A stretch of DNA of 64,000 nucleotides from Lineus longissimus (lineage: Eukaryota; Nemertea; Pilidiophora; Heteronemertea; Lineidae): contig NC_088321.1 of assembly GCF_910592395.1 (NCBI RefSeq), forward strand, positions 13,022,001 through 13,086,000. Reading direction: 5' to 3'. Positions 34,946 through 45,600 of the stretch are shown one piece after another. The position numbers and the translations under genes are program-made. Under the pieces are notes generated by a model, which saw only the letters and a list, made by a program, of their open reading frames with translations, was not told where the DNA came from and searched no databases. Position 1 is the first letter of the stretch. The number at the start of each line of letters is the position of its first letter.

Positions 34946-36990
34946 TCAATATTTCAAATATACGAAGCTAAAAAAAGCTCACTTCGTGTTTTTAAATTCA
35001 AAACACGACTTCGAGATCCAAAACTCGACTTGATGAAATTCAAAATTTGACTTTATTTTAAACTCAGAATCGACCAATCAAATCGTATTTTATATTTGGT
35101 GTACCCGTCCGGTAGAAAGGGTCAGCGGAACTGTCGTGGTGAACATGTATCCGCCCACACAACATTCCTATCAATCTCTGATGACCGAGAGATATCCGTT
35201 ATAAAAAGCCCCATCCAGAACGCCGACTGTCAATTTTCACAAATCCCGATGCAATGTTTTGCTCCTAATGGAATTCTTCTGAATTCCAGCTAAAAGTGGG
35301 TGTTCTTGCTTGATCGACACTGTTCCCCCTCATAAATACACTGCACAAGAACTGGTCAGTGAACTACGCACATGCCCACAGGCTGCCGTGGTGAGGCAGG
35401 TAAAACTCTAGATCACAGTCTCGTAACGTGCGCTGGTGTTGATATGTACACGGTCTGTGCTGCTGGGCAGTCGGGCCGGATTAAGTTCGTTAAAGAGGAC
35501 TACATATGACTGATATGCACATTCAAGGGACTGAGTTGTGCTTTATTTACCGTTGAATATATTCCTGGTGCAAGCATAAACAGTTTCGATATACATGTAG
35601 AATACACTGTCAGAGTATACACTGTGTGATATGTAAAATACATTGTAAATAACCTTGTTGGTAGTAGGAAGGTATTCACCTTCTCATGCAGGGAGTCCAA
35701 ACAGAATAACAGAATAATCTATATCAGGTTATTGACATTTGTTGATCAGCCAATATCTTGATGAGTCAGGGTGACATCACGTGAAATGGACAAGTGAAAC
35801 AGAAAGTTCTAAAATATGTCGATTGAAGGACTTATGACCTCGATCGATCGAGATATTTGAGTGTTTGTCTCACACCGCATTAACCCCATGATTCAACAAC
35901 GTCGCTAAATCTCAGCTCTAATCCTGTAATTTGATCTCAGAGATGGATTGGATATATTCTCTTGATAGTAGAGACTAGGTTGTGAGATTGTCATCACGGC
36001 CAAGACAGAATCCGTAACTGTTGTCGTCGTTTTGCTTTAGAAAAGTAACACTGTTTTACATAGATTCTTTTAAGTCATTTTCCCCTGTCCTGAAGCTCCA
36101 ATGCCTTCCAAAGAAGACATGTACGGATGAAATGCGAATCAAGGAGAAGACTTAAAACCATTCTCTGAAGAGGGTTAATATGTTTTCGCTTTCTCTGAGA
36201 TATATTCAACAACCTGTCAACAAGAAAGCTGGCGTGATACCAAGAGCTCGACCTTTCAAAATGCTTACAACATGTTTGTTGATAATTTATCAAAGTAAGA
36301 CAGTTTTCCTTTCAGTTATTGACGTCAACGATTTCGGGGTAATCGAGGTTCCATGCTTAGTGAACTTTGGGTGTTGTTGTTAGCGAGTCTCCAAAATTGA
36401 AAAGCAGACGACCAGTAGTTTTTGATAGAGACATGGATGAACCCCATTGTAAGAAAGCAAAAGGACATCAGATTTTCCTGAATATTTTGAAATCATAAAT
36501 ATCGTGGCATACTCAGTATATAGCTCTAACATGTTGTTTCATGTCCCAGGCCGAAATATGTTGCTGTCCTGTCGCTTTCCTATACAAGATTGTGCAGGGG
36601 TAGGTACTTCTGCGAGTGTAGAAATCCCCAGGGTAGGAGCAATCTCATTTGAAATGACATCCAGTTGAAGACGGGCCAACCATGCCATTCTTACTATGCG
36701 AGGGCTCGTAGGCGCTGAACCTTTGAGTTTTCAACATGGCCGCCAAATATCTTTAATAGATGTTAGTTTATTTTGCATAAACCATTAACTGACATTTCAA
36801 AACATCAAATAGAATTCCAACCAATTTTATCACCAGTTTGATTTGTATTGTTGAAATGATTTATTTTTTCTCCTTAGTCTTTTTGAATCAAAATTGGTCG
36901 ATATGTCTTGTCTTTTTCTTTGTAAGTCAAGCCGAAACATATATATATGATTGATCGTCATTCAGTCAACCATCACAAAACATCACATTT
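34946..36990 (+). repeat. Segmental duplication, copy 2 (order C-D-A-X-B)
   Basis: Matches 29095-30995 as described there, with permuted order and ~215 bp of extra sequence inside block C (about 34986-35200), plus ~315 bp (36400-36715, segment X) between A and B. Part of X (36565-36665, with CTTTCCTATACAAGATTG) is repeated at 37014-37111. The whole copy lies inside the long inverted repeat. Confidence 0.82.
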
Positions 36991-37013
36991 TCTTCCAGGC
37001 CTACGGACCAGAG

Positions 37014-37111
37014 AGTGTCGCTTTCCTATACAAGATTGTCCAGGGGTAGGTACTTCTACGAGTGTAGAAATCCCCAGGTTAGGAGCACAATCTCATTTGA
37101 AATGACATCCA
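37014..37111 (+). repeat. Direct repeat of 36565-36665
   Basis: About 97 bp containing CTTTCCTATACAAGATTGTS, AGGGGTAGGTACTTCT and TTTGAAATGACATCCAG, copied 446 bp apart. The right arm of the long inverted repeat begins exactly where it ends. Confidence 0.87.
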
Positions 37112-37622
37112 GAAAGATCTTTGATCCATTTCCAAACTTCGAAAATGCGGAATAGACGACAGGGGTATCCCACAGAAGTACCACCACACTAAAGCTCGTT
37201 CCTCAGTGGAAAAGGAAGGTCATGTGGTATTGTTTGGTCACGAGAATGTTGCGAGAATTTTTTTTAAATGTTGCCATGTTTTTTTCAAGGGTTGCCACAT
37301 ATTTTTGGAAACAAGTTGACATTATAATTTTCGGAAATGTTGCATTGTATTTTCAAATTTCTTGGTCTTGACATAAGTTTTTGAAATGTTGGCATGTTTT
37401 TTTCAAGGGTTGCAATATATTTCAAAATGTTGCATGATATTTTCGAGTCTTGAATTTATTCCGCTTTGGCGTGCCCTACCCAATTACGATAGTGCGAGAA
37501 TGACTTTATTTTTCATGGTAGTTGTTATCAGTGGCAAATTAATACCTAGCTGATCACTTGAATCAGTCACTCCGATTTCGAATCTGGTTGAAAGAAGTAC
37601 AGGATAACGGTGAGTTTGACTT
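37111..37622. repeat. Long inverted repeat, right arm
   Basis: Inverted partner of 33062-33440, about 93% alike by eye over aligned parts. It is longer because an extra ~100-150 bp of TTGCAA/TTTTTTTCAAGG-type sequence is present near 37290-37400. The outer end is at about 37622 (CGGTGAGTTTGACTTG). Confidence 0.85.
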
Positions 37623-38363
37623 GAAAAGCTATGGTTAATCAGCAATCTTGCACTTAAGATAAAAACTGAACCATGATTGACCAACGTGAAGCGGATTGGT
37701 TAAATACATACCCTCCTAAGTAAGAGCATCATCGAACATTCTGATGAAGGCGCCCTAGCTGTCCTTCTAAGATCTAGGGCATTCTTTCATATCGTTCTAA
37801 CCCCTCTCGGCTGGCTGGTGAACTATAAAAGTTTTTGGCCCGTTTTTTTCTCCTTAAAATGTTACAAAAGACAGATCGTCGATCAAAAATAAATGCCTGG
37901 TCCTCGATACTCTTCATAGCTTGTATACATTGGATTGCGCAGGAGAGTTTTGAACGTATCTTTATAAGGTAGTTCCAACGGAATCTGTTTTTTTGTTTTC
38001 GCCCGAATATATTCCGTTTCGGCCACGAGTCTGTAAGATTGTGTACCAATAACAATGAAAACATTATTTCCTTCAGTTTCATTAAAGGGACAGGTTGGGC
38101 GTGCGTTTAACATGGTCGTAAATACAGTTTTCCTGTTTGTCACCATGTGCCGCCACAATTGCGAATTTCATTGAAGCCATTCATATCTCGTGTGATGCAC
38201 TGTCCAACGCAGTTCAGAGAGTTTATTGATTCTGTTGGAAAAGTATCGGTCGGACTTGTGTAACAGAGGAAAGACAAATGCCTCAATGCCGGGGATTTAA
38301 CCCGTTGTAAAAGAAATGCAAGACCCCCGGAATCTAAGTCCGGTCCTTTTGTTAAAGTGAATA
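37623..38363. other. Unassigned sequence
   Basis: Two overlapping minus frames (37774-38082, 37883-38158) have no recognisable domain; no repeat shared with the rest of the window was noticed. Confidence 0.35.
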
Positions 38364-38371
38364 GAGTCGCC

Positions 38372-39197
38372 GGTGTCATCCCATTTCGCCTACTCTCATT
38401 TCGCCTACACCCACTTCGCCTACACCCATTTCGCCTACTCCTTTTTCGCCTACACCCATTTCGCCTATTCCTTTTTGCCTGCTTCCCATTTCGCCTACTT
38501 CTCATTTCGCTTACTTCCCATTTCGCCTAAATCCATTTTGCCTACTCCTTTTTCGCCTACTTTCCATTTTGCCTACTTCCCATTTCGCCTACTATGTGAT
38601 ATTAAGACATATTTCTTAGGCATTTTTGGACATTTTATAGGTCCTGTATATGGGTATGGGGCAGGCGTATACCTACTACAGGGTGGGCCAAAAAAAGTGT
38701 CCCTGCCTTTTTGCTGGGCCTAGGTCTCTACCGCATCAAGAAAGGGGACAATGAAGGTGATAGCAACAAAGTGTATGGGGGCTCAGAAGCGTGCTCCCTA
38801 TGGTAAAAGGTTATAGCCAGGCAATAACAAGTTACTTATTAATGATAAGTAACTTGTTAAATGGCTGTATTGTTTATCTAAAGAGAGCACAATTATGCAA
38901 ATAATAATGCTTTAGAAATCTCATTTATCTCCACCTTTACTGCTAGAATTTGAAACTATTTCTATCGGACCCCACCTTTTCATAGCAGACACCCACTTAA
39001 AATATTTACAAACTATCCACAAAGTTTCATAGTACCACTATCTTGGCAAACCATACTACAGCAGGCAAAATGGGAAGTAGGCGAAATGGGTTGTAGGCGA
39101 AATGCGAATTAGGCGAAATGGGAGTAGGCGAAATGGTCTGTAGGCGAAATGACCACATTTTGTAGGCGAAACGGGAGTAGGCGAAATGGACGTAACC
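38372..39197. mobile_element. DNA transposon with minisatellite-like inverted ends
   Basis: The left end (to about 38600) is a run of CCCATTTCGCCTAC-type 14-16-bp repeats; the right end (39066-39197) is the same repeat in reverse (GTAGGCGAAATGGG). The extreme ends match as GGTGTCATCCCATTTCGCC versus the complement of GGCGAAATGGACGTAACC. The word GAGTCGCC stands just outside both ends (38364-38371 and 39198-39205), an 8-bp target duplication (9 if the next G is counted). The interior has no transposase. It contains a perfect palindrome around 38827-38860 (AACAAGTTACTTATTAATGA arm) and a mariner-like ACAGGGTGGGCCA at 38678. The frames of ~120 codons here are just the repeat translated. Confidence 0.85.
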
Positions 39198-39309
39198 GAG
39201 TCGCCGAGTTCCTTTGTTGAAGATTATGTAGCTAACCCTAACCAAACCATTAACCACATTTGTTGACAATACACAGCTATTGTATGTGGTCCAGCATTTC
39301 TAGGACGTC

Positions 39310-39378
39310 CATTCCTTTTACACCGGGACCTCTGGTGTATAAGGCCATCACTCTACCGACTAGGCTGAAGGGAATTTC
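39310..39378 (-). pseudogene. tRNA-like fragment (tRNA-derived SINE head or tRNA pseudogene)
   Basis: On the minus strand the segment reads CAGCCTAGTCGGTAGAGTG, then ATGGCCTTATACACCAGAGG, then TCCCGGTGTAAAAGG. This follows the tRNA order D-arm (A box), anticodon arm and variable/T-arm, with a good A box but a degraded B box (the TTCGAAT part is lost). It may be the 5' part of a tRNA-derived SINE. A functional tRNA is unlikely. Confidence 0.5.
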
Positions 39379-39795
39379 CCCCTAGCCTGGGCTGGTAGGA
39401 ATGATGCCCCACCACCCAACACCAGGAAGCTTTTTCGTATGAATAGCCAGCGTTTCTCATGCCCAACTTGTTCCTTCATCACCATACACACAATGGTATT
39501 TGTTTGGATGCATCAAAACTGTTGCTCTTCTAATAAAGTTCACGTCGCAATAGCCTACAGGAAGTATCATGGTCACGTACATGTAAGAATAACCATGGCA
39601 TAAAATTATCATCCGTCAAATTGTTTATATTTGCTTATTTTGAAAAGAGATGGATTTAAGCTAGTCTGGCGGTACTGCTGTGAATGGACCTGCCAGTGCG
39701 TAACAGTCAGTGCAACTATAGGCGACTTAACTGGAATGCACCGGGACTATCCTTTAGCCCAAACCCCCTGCTTCTTAAAATCCCGAAAATGTCGC

Positions 39796-39955
39796 TGTCG
39801 TTTTCTTTGTCTGTCGTTAACTGCGCTAATGGCGGATTCGATTAGTCCCGGGCTCATGAACTCACTTACACAGTGTAACACAGAATTGAGTTCATGAGCC
39901 CGGGACTAATCGAATCCGCCAGTGGCGCAGTTAACAACAGACAAAGAAAACGACA
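39796..39955. repeat. Near-perfect hairpin, 68-bp arms, 24-bp loop
   Basis: The left arm 39796-39863 (TGTCGTTTTCTTTGTCTG ... CCCGGGCTCATGAACTC) is the inverse of 39888-39955, with only about four mismatches. The loop is 24 bp. No TSD is evident. It would give a long stable RNA stem if transcribed; it is more probably a young MITE. Confidence 0.9.
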
Positions 39956-40185
39956 CCCCGGTGAAACCAATCACGCCTCGCGAGGTCCCACTGTGTCGTA
40001 GTGAAGTGCTTTTTCAGCGTTTTTTTCTTCAAGATCTTAGAAACCATTAGTAGCTGTTCATCTTACCGAAAAAACATCCCAGGGGTGCATTTTTATTTCT
40101 CGAGTAACCTTTAAGTTGTTTCATAAAATCTCAAAACCTTTTTCTAAGGGTGCATTGATGAGCTTTTATTAACCAGTCAGGCAGC

Positions 40186-40992
40186 TCATTGGGTCTTACC
40201 TAGGTACATGAGTTGTTGCATCTGGCGTCCATGAATACTGAACGGAAAGATAATTAAATTGGAAACACGGGCGCGCAATTTGCTCTCGATAATGCCGCTC
40301 ATAAGCACTTCTCCCTGCCCCTCGTCAGATAGCTCTCGAGGAAATTGTCCTGGAGACCCCTCGTCAGCTAGCCCTCGAGAAAATTGTCCTCGAGCCCCTT
40401 CGTCAGCTAGCCCTCGAGAAAATTGTCCTCGAGCCACCTCCTCATCTAGTGCTCGAGGAAATCGTCCTGGAGCGCTCTCGTCAGCTAGCCTTCGAGGAAA
40501 TTGTCCTCGAGCCCCCTCGTCAGCTAGCGCTCGACGCCATTGTCCTGGTGCCCCCTCGTCAGCTGGTGCTGAACGAAATAATCCGCCTAAGGCTTTTCTT
40601 TTTCTTTTTCCGTTTACGTAGTAGAAGTTTGGCACATTCATTTTAGTGCACACTATTCCAACTAAATACCATTTCTTGGCTTGCAATCTGATCTCTCTGG
40701 TTTCCATTAGATAGGAAATGATTAAACGGTGAACTAAAGTCGATTCCCTCGCCTTGTCTTTGAGATGTAAAACAGGTAGCTGTTTATTGCTCAAGTAACT
40801 ACACGGACCGCACTCGTCAACAACCATTCCTGGCAAATAAGACATCTTCTCCAGATATATATACAACATCAGCGTCCCGATGAAAACAAAGCGACCTGGC
40901 ATGAAAGATTCTGGTATGGCTAGTGACAACACTTTATCAAAAGTGCTCGACAGCGCATACTTTGCCGACCCTTCAAAACTGATGACATACAA
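40186..40992 (-). CDS. 268-codon open frame with 13-residue repeats, uncertain
   Basis: This is the longest ATG-started frame in the window. Residues 1-145 are non-repetitive, with a hydrophobic stretch near 33-48 (GRFVFIGTLMLYIYLEK) and a basic patch (NGKRKRKALGG) near 128. Then come six full and one partial 13-residue repeats of the type LADEGARGQFSRG, followed by a ~45-residue tail. No family is recognised. The repeat part is a 39-bp minisatellite, whose length, a multiple of three, automatically keeps frames open: the opposite strand is also open (40259-40621). No splice or promoter evidence supports it. A real lineage-specific protein is possible; a chance frame is at least as likely. 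Confidence 0.3.
   Translation of the reverse strand: MYVISFEGSAKYALSSTFDKVLSLAIPESFMPGRFVFIGTLMLYIYLEKMSYLPGMVVDECGPCSYLSNKQLPVLHLKDKARESTLVHRLIISYLMETREIRLQAKKWYLVGIVCTKMNVPNFYYVNGKRKRKALGGLFRSAPADEGAPGQWRRALADEGARGQFPRRLADESAPGRFPRALDEEVARGQFSRGLADEGARGQFSRGLADEGSPGQFPRELSDEGQGEVLMSGIIESKLRARVSNLIIFPFSIHGRQMQQLMYLGKTQ
40315..40575 (+). repeat. 39-bp minisatellite, ~6.5 copies
   Basis: Units carry CTCGTCAGCTAGC, GAGGAAATTGTCC and a TCGAG word, repeated every 39 bp with 10-20% divergence. TCGAG/CTCGAG words give each unit internal dyad symmetry. Confidence 0.88.
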
Positions 40993-42107
40993 GACGACGT
41001 TTTAGGTTAAGAGCCCCGCTAACGAGCGATTTAAATCTCTGCTATCTGCGATTAAAGCGAATTTCGCACGAGCAATACGATGCCATTCCTGCGCCTCAGT
41101 CGGTACCAACGCAATTGACGCATCATCAAGTCACACGCAAGTTTCTTAATGAAATACTATTGCAGGCCCTACTGTCCACATGTTCATCTGACCAAATCTA
41201 GCTAACTGATTTGCGCCAGGCTTTTAAACAGGCAACGAGAAGGTGCATTTTCATCGCTCGAGAAAATGTAAGAAGTAGGCCGAATGGATGGACGTGCGAA
41301 ATCCCCTTTTAAATTGCATGAAATCACTCATTTGCGGTGGTCATTGCATGTCGCAACGACCTGTGACAAACTCATTCGCAGTGATTACCGGTTTTATCCG
41401 GATCCGAGGTATAATCTACGCCTTATAGAACAAGAAAACCTCCAAACTAGAGCCTTTATTAATAGATTATGATTCGATAATCATATTTTAAACAAGTGTT
41501 TCCAGACTCTTGTAAAATTTCGGTTAAAAACTTGGCCTATGATTTCGACCAGACCACAAGCCGAGCATGTAGAAAATTGTGTAGGAACCAGGTGTTCATT
41601 TTAAACCAGCATCCTTTTTGGCGGGATTTCCGGCATTGGTCCCCTTTTCGATACTGACCTGACATTATTCTCTGAGCCGTCGAACTTATACCACAAAGAC
41701 GCTAAAAACAATTCATATCATAAACGATTAAGATTCACACAGGGTGGGGTTTTCCCCCGGTGAAAAAAAGTCCACGAAACAAAAGATTTCACAAGTCCTT
41801 AATAATCTAAGGTAGTTGGTATTGTAGCCATGCACGGATAAATCCTCATCATATTTATACATTCTTACATTAATCGCTTTGAGCTTTTAAACAATATACC
41901 GCCAACACAAATATTCAAACCGAAACGAGTTGTTAAAAAAAACACAAATTTAACTTTATTTTCTGGAGTGACATCGCATAGACACTCATTGGAAAGTTTT
42001 GGATTTGTACAGTCATTGCCTTTACATGAACCGTACAAGGAATTTAGGTCCGTAGCTCTTACATGTAGTTTAATATCCGTAGATCACGATCCTTCATCGT
42101 AGATCAT
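40993..42107. other. Unassigned sequence
   Basis: No gene recognised. A 62-codon frame at 41284 has no domain. Confidence 0.35.
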
Positions 42108-42229
42108 CGGGAGTTTTCGCAAATCACCCGAAACGCCAACTCGAACGCCTGTCCCATTGTTCGACTTAATGCTCAGGAGCTCGAACAATGGGATCGCGTT
42201 GGCGTTTCTGGGGTTTTGCGAAAACTCTC
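42108..42229. mobile_element. Hairpin MITE family 1, copy 2
   Basis: GGGAGTTTTCGCAAATCACC and CGAAACGCCAAC are mirrored by GTTGGCGTTTCTGGGG and TTTTGCGAAAACTCTC. The centre contains TCGAACAATGGGA in both orientations. Same family as 31017-31148. Confidence 0.82.
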
Positions 42230-43923
42230 TTAAACCTTTTATAACGCGGACTCTTTTTCCGGGGGCCAAATTTGATTTACAGCGCAGAGGCGCTCAAAGG
42301 TAGTAATCATAGAGACTTGATGTGCTCGTCTCTCCATGCGCTATCATCCACAAAATAGCCACCAGCCTTTGATTGAAGGCAAAGTCTAAGGCAGCATTCA
42401 GGACTATTTTAAAGTATGGCAGGATGTGAAAACCGCTGAGTTCACATTACTACAAAACTGATTTTCATTGCCTATAACCGGCCTGCATACAAGTACTACT
42501 ACGTAAGGTATTTTATTATTACTCTTGTATTCTCATTTGAATGAAATTTACCTTTCGGCGTCAAGGTGTTTAGAAGAGGATTCATGCTTAGTCTGAAGAG
42601 ATACAAAAGGAGTATTAACTTTGTATCAAAGCCACTAGCAACCACGGATGCTGTATACATCCGTGTTTGAGCAACACTCTTCTTAAAAAAGTGCATATAC
42701 AAAGGCGTAAAAAAGTGAGGTGTTTTGTAACGTGCGTCTGGCATCGTCAGTTGTTGTTGGAGATTGAAGTGTGGCGTCTCCACATACCACCATCGATGCA
42801 AGAGCCGCGCTGGTTGGTTACGATGTACACGTCCTGTTCCTGGACCCTTAGTCCGCCGAGGCTGACGGAATGAGCTGAGATTTACGTCAGCTCGCGCCCT
42901 CGAAACACGGCGGACAATTGAGCCGTAATTCGGTCTACTGCGTAGACGGGAACCCCGGCTCTGTTGTGTATTTTGCTATGTAGTGCCCGCGTTTGGATCT
43001 TTTTAGGATAACTGTTTGGAGGGTGACTTGGTCTATCTGAAGAATTGCTGACAGAGGTTAAGAAACTAAGTAGCGACTGCAGTGGCGCTTGTACTGGTTC
43101 CCTTTTAGCTCGCCAGGGTAACTATTGATAACCTGGTGAGTTGTTTGTGGAGACCGGACAGCCTGCCACAAGTCCCCCAAAACCATAAAGTCATATGACC
43201 CGGCTATTATTGACTGGCCCTTACAGGGCATCATAATAAACCAGACAGCAGGACATCCAACAGTGAGAGAGAGCGACAGGAAGAAAGGGAGCGACAGGGT
43301 TAGACCAACACTCATTCAGAAGACCTTTTGAGCAGTAGTATAACCGAACGAGAACGTGTTACAAATGCCAATCGCGCGAGCACTCTGAAAATATTCTTTC
43401 AAAATCCCTTTAGATAATTTGTTTTTATATTTAAGTATAAGGCTTCTTTACCTGTATTCATCCTGAGATAATTGCTCAATTTTACAATTATTTGGTCGGC
43501 TACAAACGGGGTTGGTCATGATGAAACAGTGATGACACGTCGTGCCCGAATAGACGGGTCATAGGTCAAACATGCTACGTCACCCCCAGATTCTGGCGGT
43601 GACGAGTGATATGACGTACACGAGTATCCAGGGTCTAGTGGTGCAGCCATTTTGAATGCTAATCAAGTAGACCCCGGATGTAGAGGTTGGTCTTTAACTA
43701 GTCTTGTCCTCTTCGTGTTGCTGGAGTATTCATACTAGGGGAAGGATCTCTGTAGACGATCGGTCAATCATCAGACCTCTGGGAGGCCGTGGATAATTCC
43801 CCCTCCAAGCAGTGACGACTGGTGGCTGGTACAGTCCAGTACGTTACACGCTATAGGGGTAGTGGTGCCCGGCAGTGGTGGTGGATGTGGTCAAACATCC
43901 CCCTACGACGCGTTGGCTTTCAT
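42230..43923. other. Unassigned sequence
   Basis: Mixed sequence with a CpG-rich part (42780-42960) and several short frames (42499-42801 minus, 43058-43315 minus) lacking domains. No exon or repeat I can support. Confidence 0.35.
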
Positions 43924-44402
43924 CAGGCAAAAGTGTCAATGTAGGAATCATTGATGGGCCCATGGAGATCTGTGATGATTATCACAAACCATGTTTTACA
44001 ACAGGATACCATCATAGATTCTATGATGGCCCATGATAGATCCATTGATGGCCCGTGGACTATAAGTTGATGACCATGATAGGCTCACTTACGTAGGGTC
44101 CATTAAAAATGATCGTATGTAGCAAAAGTATAGTTTAAACCCATTTGAATAACCATCTTCAGAATTCTGGAAAATATATCAAGTTCACCGATTCAAATAT
44201 AAATTATTTGATGGCCCGTCAGAAAAAAAATTATATTGGATTCAATCCATGCATCAATGATGGGCCCATGGTAGATACGACCATGAATTCCATCCATCGG
44301 TCTATGATGGGGATTCTCCATCTTCTATACATGGATTGGCCCATGGATGTAACGTTGATGATTAATCGCCGTCATAGATCCATGCCTGGACACTTTTGCC
44401 TG
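43924..44402. mobile_element. Non-autonomous TIR element with GATGGGCCCATGG motifs
   Basis: The ends are inverted: CAGGCAAAAGTGTC at 43924 and its complement GACACTTTTGCCTG ending at 44402, in a 479-bp element. The interior has six related palindromic motifs of the GATGGGCCCATGG type (near 43953, 44025, 44052, 44210, 44258, 44336) and many ATGAT words. No target duplication is evident and no transposase is present. Confidence 0.75.
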
Positions 44403-45214
44403 TGATACATGTATGGAATTTTATATTTGTGAATTAGCTTTCGCAATCAGAATGAATAGCTATGATTACGTTGATTTGCTACGGCTGCTACGATAAAAGA
44501 TAGTGTCCACATGCGTATAATCTTTGGTATGATTGCCAAATCGGGAAACGAAACGGAAACGTATACGAAAAGCATCCAACCGAGGAAACGAAAGAGAAAC
44601 GAAGGAAAAACACCCATGTAAACGTAGAACGATGTTCCTATTTCGTGCATGTTTCTGAAATGAATGCTGATGGATACGCGTACAATGCACTGTATTTCTG
44701 GCGTATTCATGATAAACAACTTTTAAAAATCAATCTTGTATTCTTAATAGCAGTCTCCTGATGAGATCGACTAGCGTACTTACTCCTTTGTTGTTAATAA
44801 CTGACCTCAATCATTTCGCATGTGTTACTCGCGCAGTTGGTTTACTCTGGTGGTCGTTTCGATAGAAATGACACACGCCACCGCCGTGTCAGCCCGAGAG
44901 AAAACTTGCAATTTTTGACAGATTCACGATGGTTGAAACTATACCTTTTGGTGTTATCATATGACAAACCCAGAGTACACGTTGCCTAAATTATCACGCA
45001 GCGATCGGGAAACATCATACATGCACCAATTGCAGTACGCGAGCATGCATGCATGTACATTGCTGTATGACTAGCTATTGGTGTCACCTGGCTACAGATC
45101 TAGGAACTAGATTTAATTGGACCTCCACCTGTAAGTCGTAAAGCAAACACTACGCATTCCCGAATATGCACTGCCATGTTGGATGACTCTGAACACTGTC
45201 CGAGCTAAAAATTA
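44403..45214. other. Unassigned sequence
   Basis: Short minus frames at 44447-44719 have no domain. An ATGCATGC/CATGTACAT-rich stretch lies near 45040. Nothing can be named. Confidence 0.35.
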
Positions 45215-45600
45215 CCACTCGGTGAATTCAATGAATTTGTGACGCTCGGCTCCAACGGAAGTGTTTCTAAATCCGAAAAACAATCATTGAATAAAAGTTG
45301 GCATGTGATACTCGCTTTCGTGATGTTTCTTCCAGCTCCCATTTGCATTAAGATGAGTTTATCCCTTGGTTTAAATATTTTTAGATAACCAACATATGAT
45401 CCAACATTCAGTGTGTGTATGGGTAAGTGAAACTTAAACTGTTAGAGGAAATAATATTCAAAAGGTTTTCTGATTTTGTAGCCTTTTGTATTTGAATTCG
45501 AAAACAAATGATTCTTAATTGACCTGCGATGAATACTATTTTTGTATCGATTTTATATCGATTCTTGCATTGATCTACATGTAGTTTGCGATATTACTCT
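45215..45600 (+). repeat. Dispersed repeat, copy 2 (partner 34180-34900)
   Basis: Same order of words as copy 1 but without the inserted block and MITE, so it represents the less interrupted form. Confidence 0.75.

Noticed and set aside
38140-38723. Frames with SHFAYTHFAYSFFAY-type repeats on either strand
   Set aside because: They are translations of the CCCATTTCGCCTAC repeat at the transposon end.
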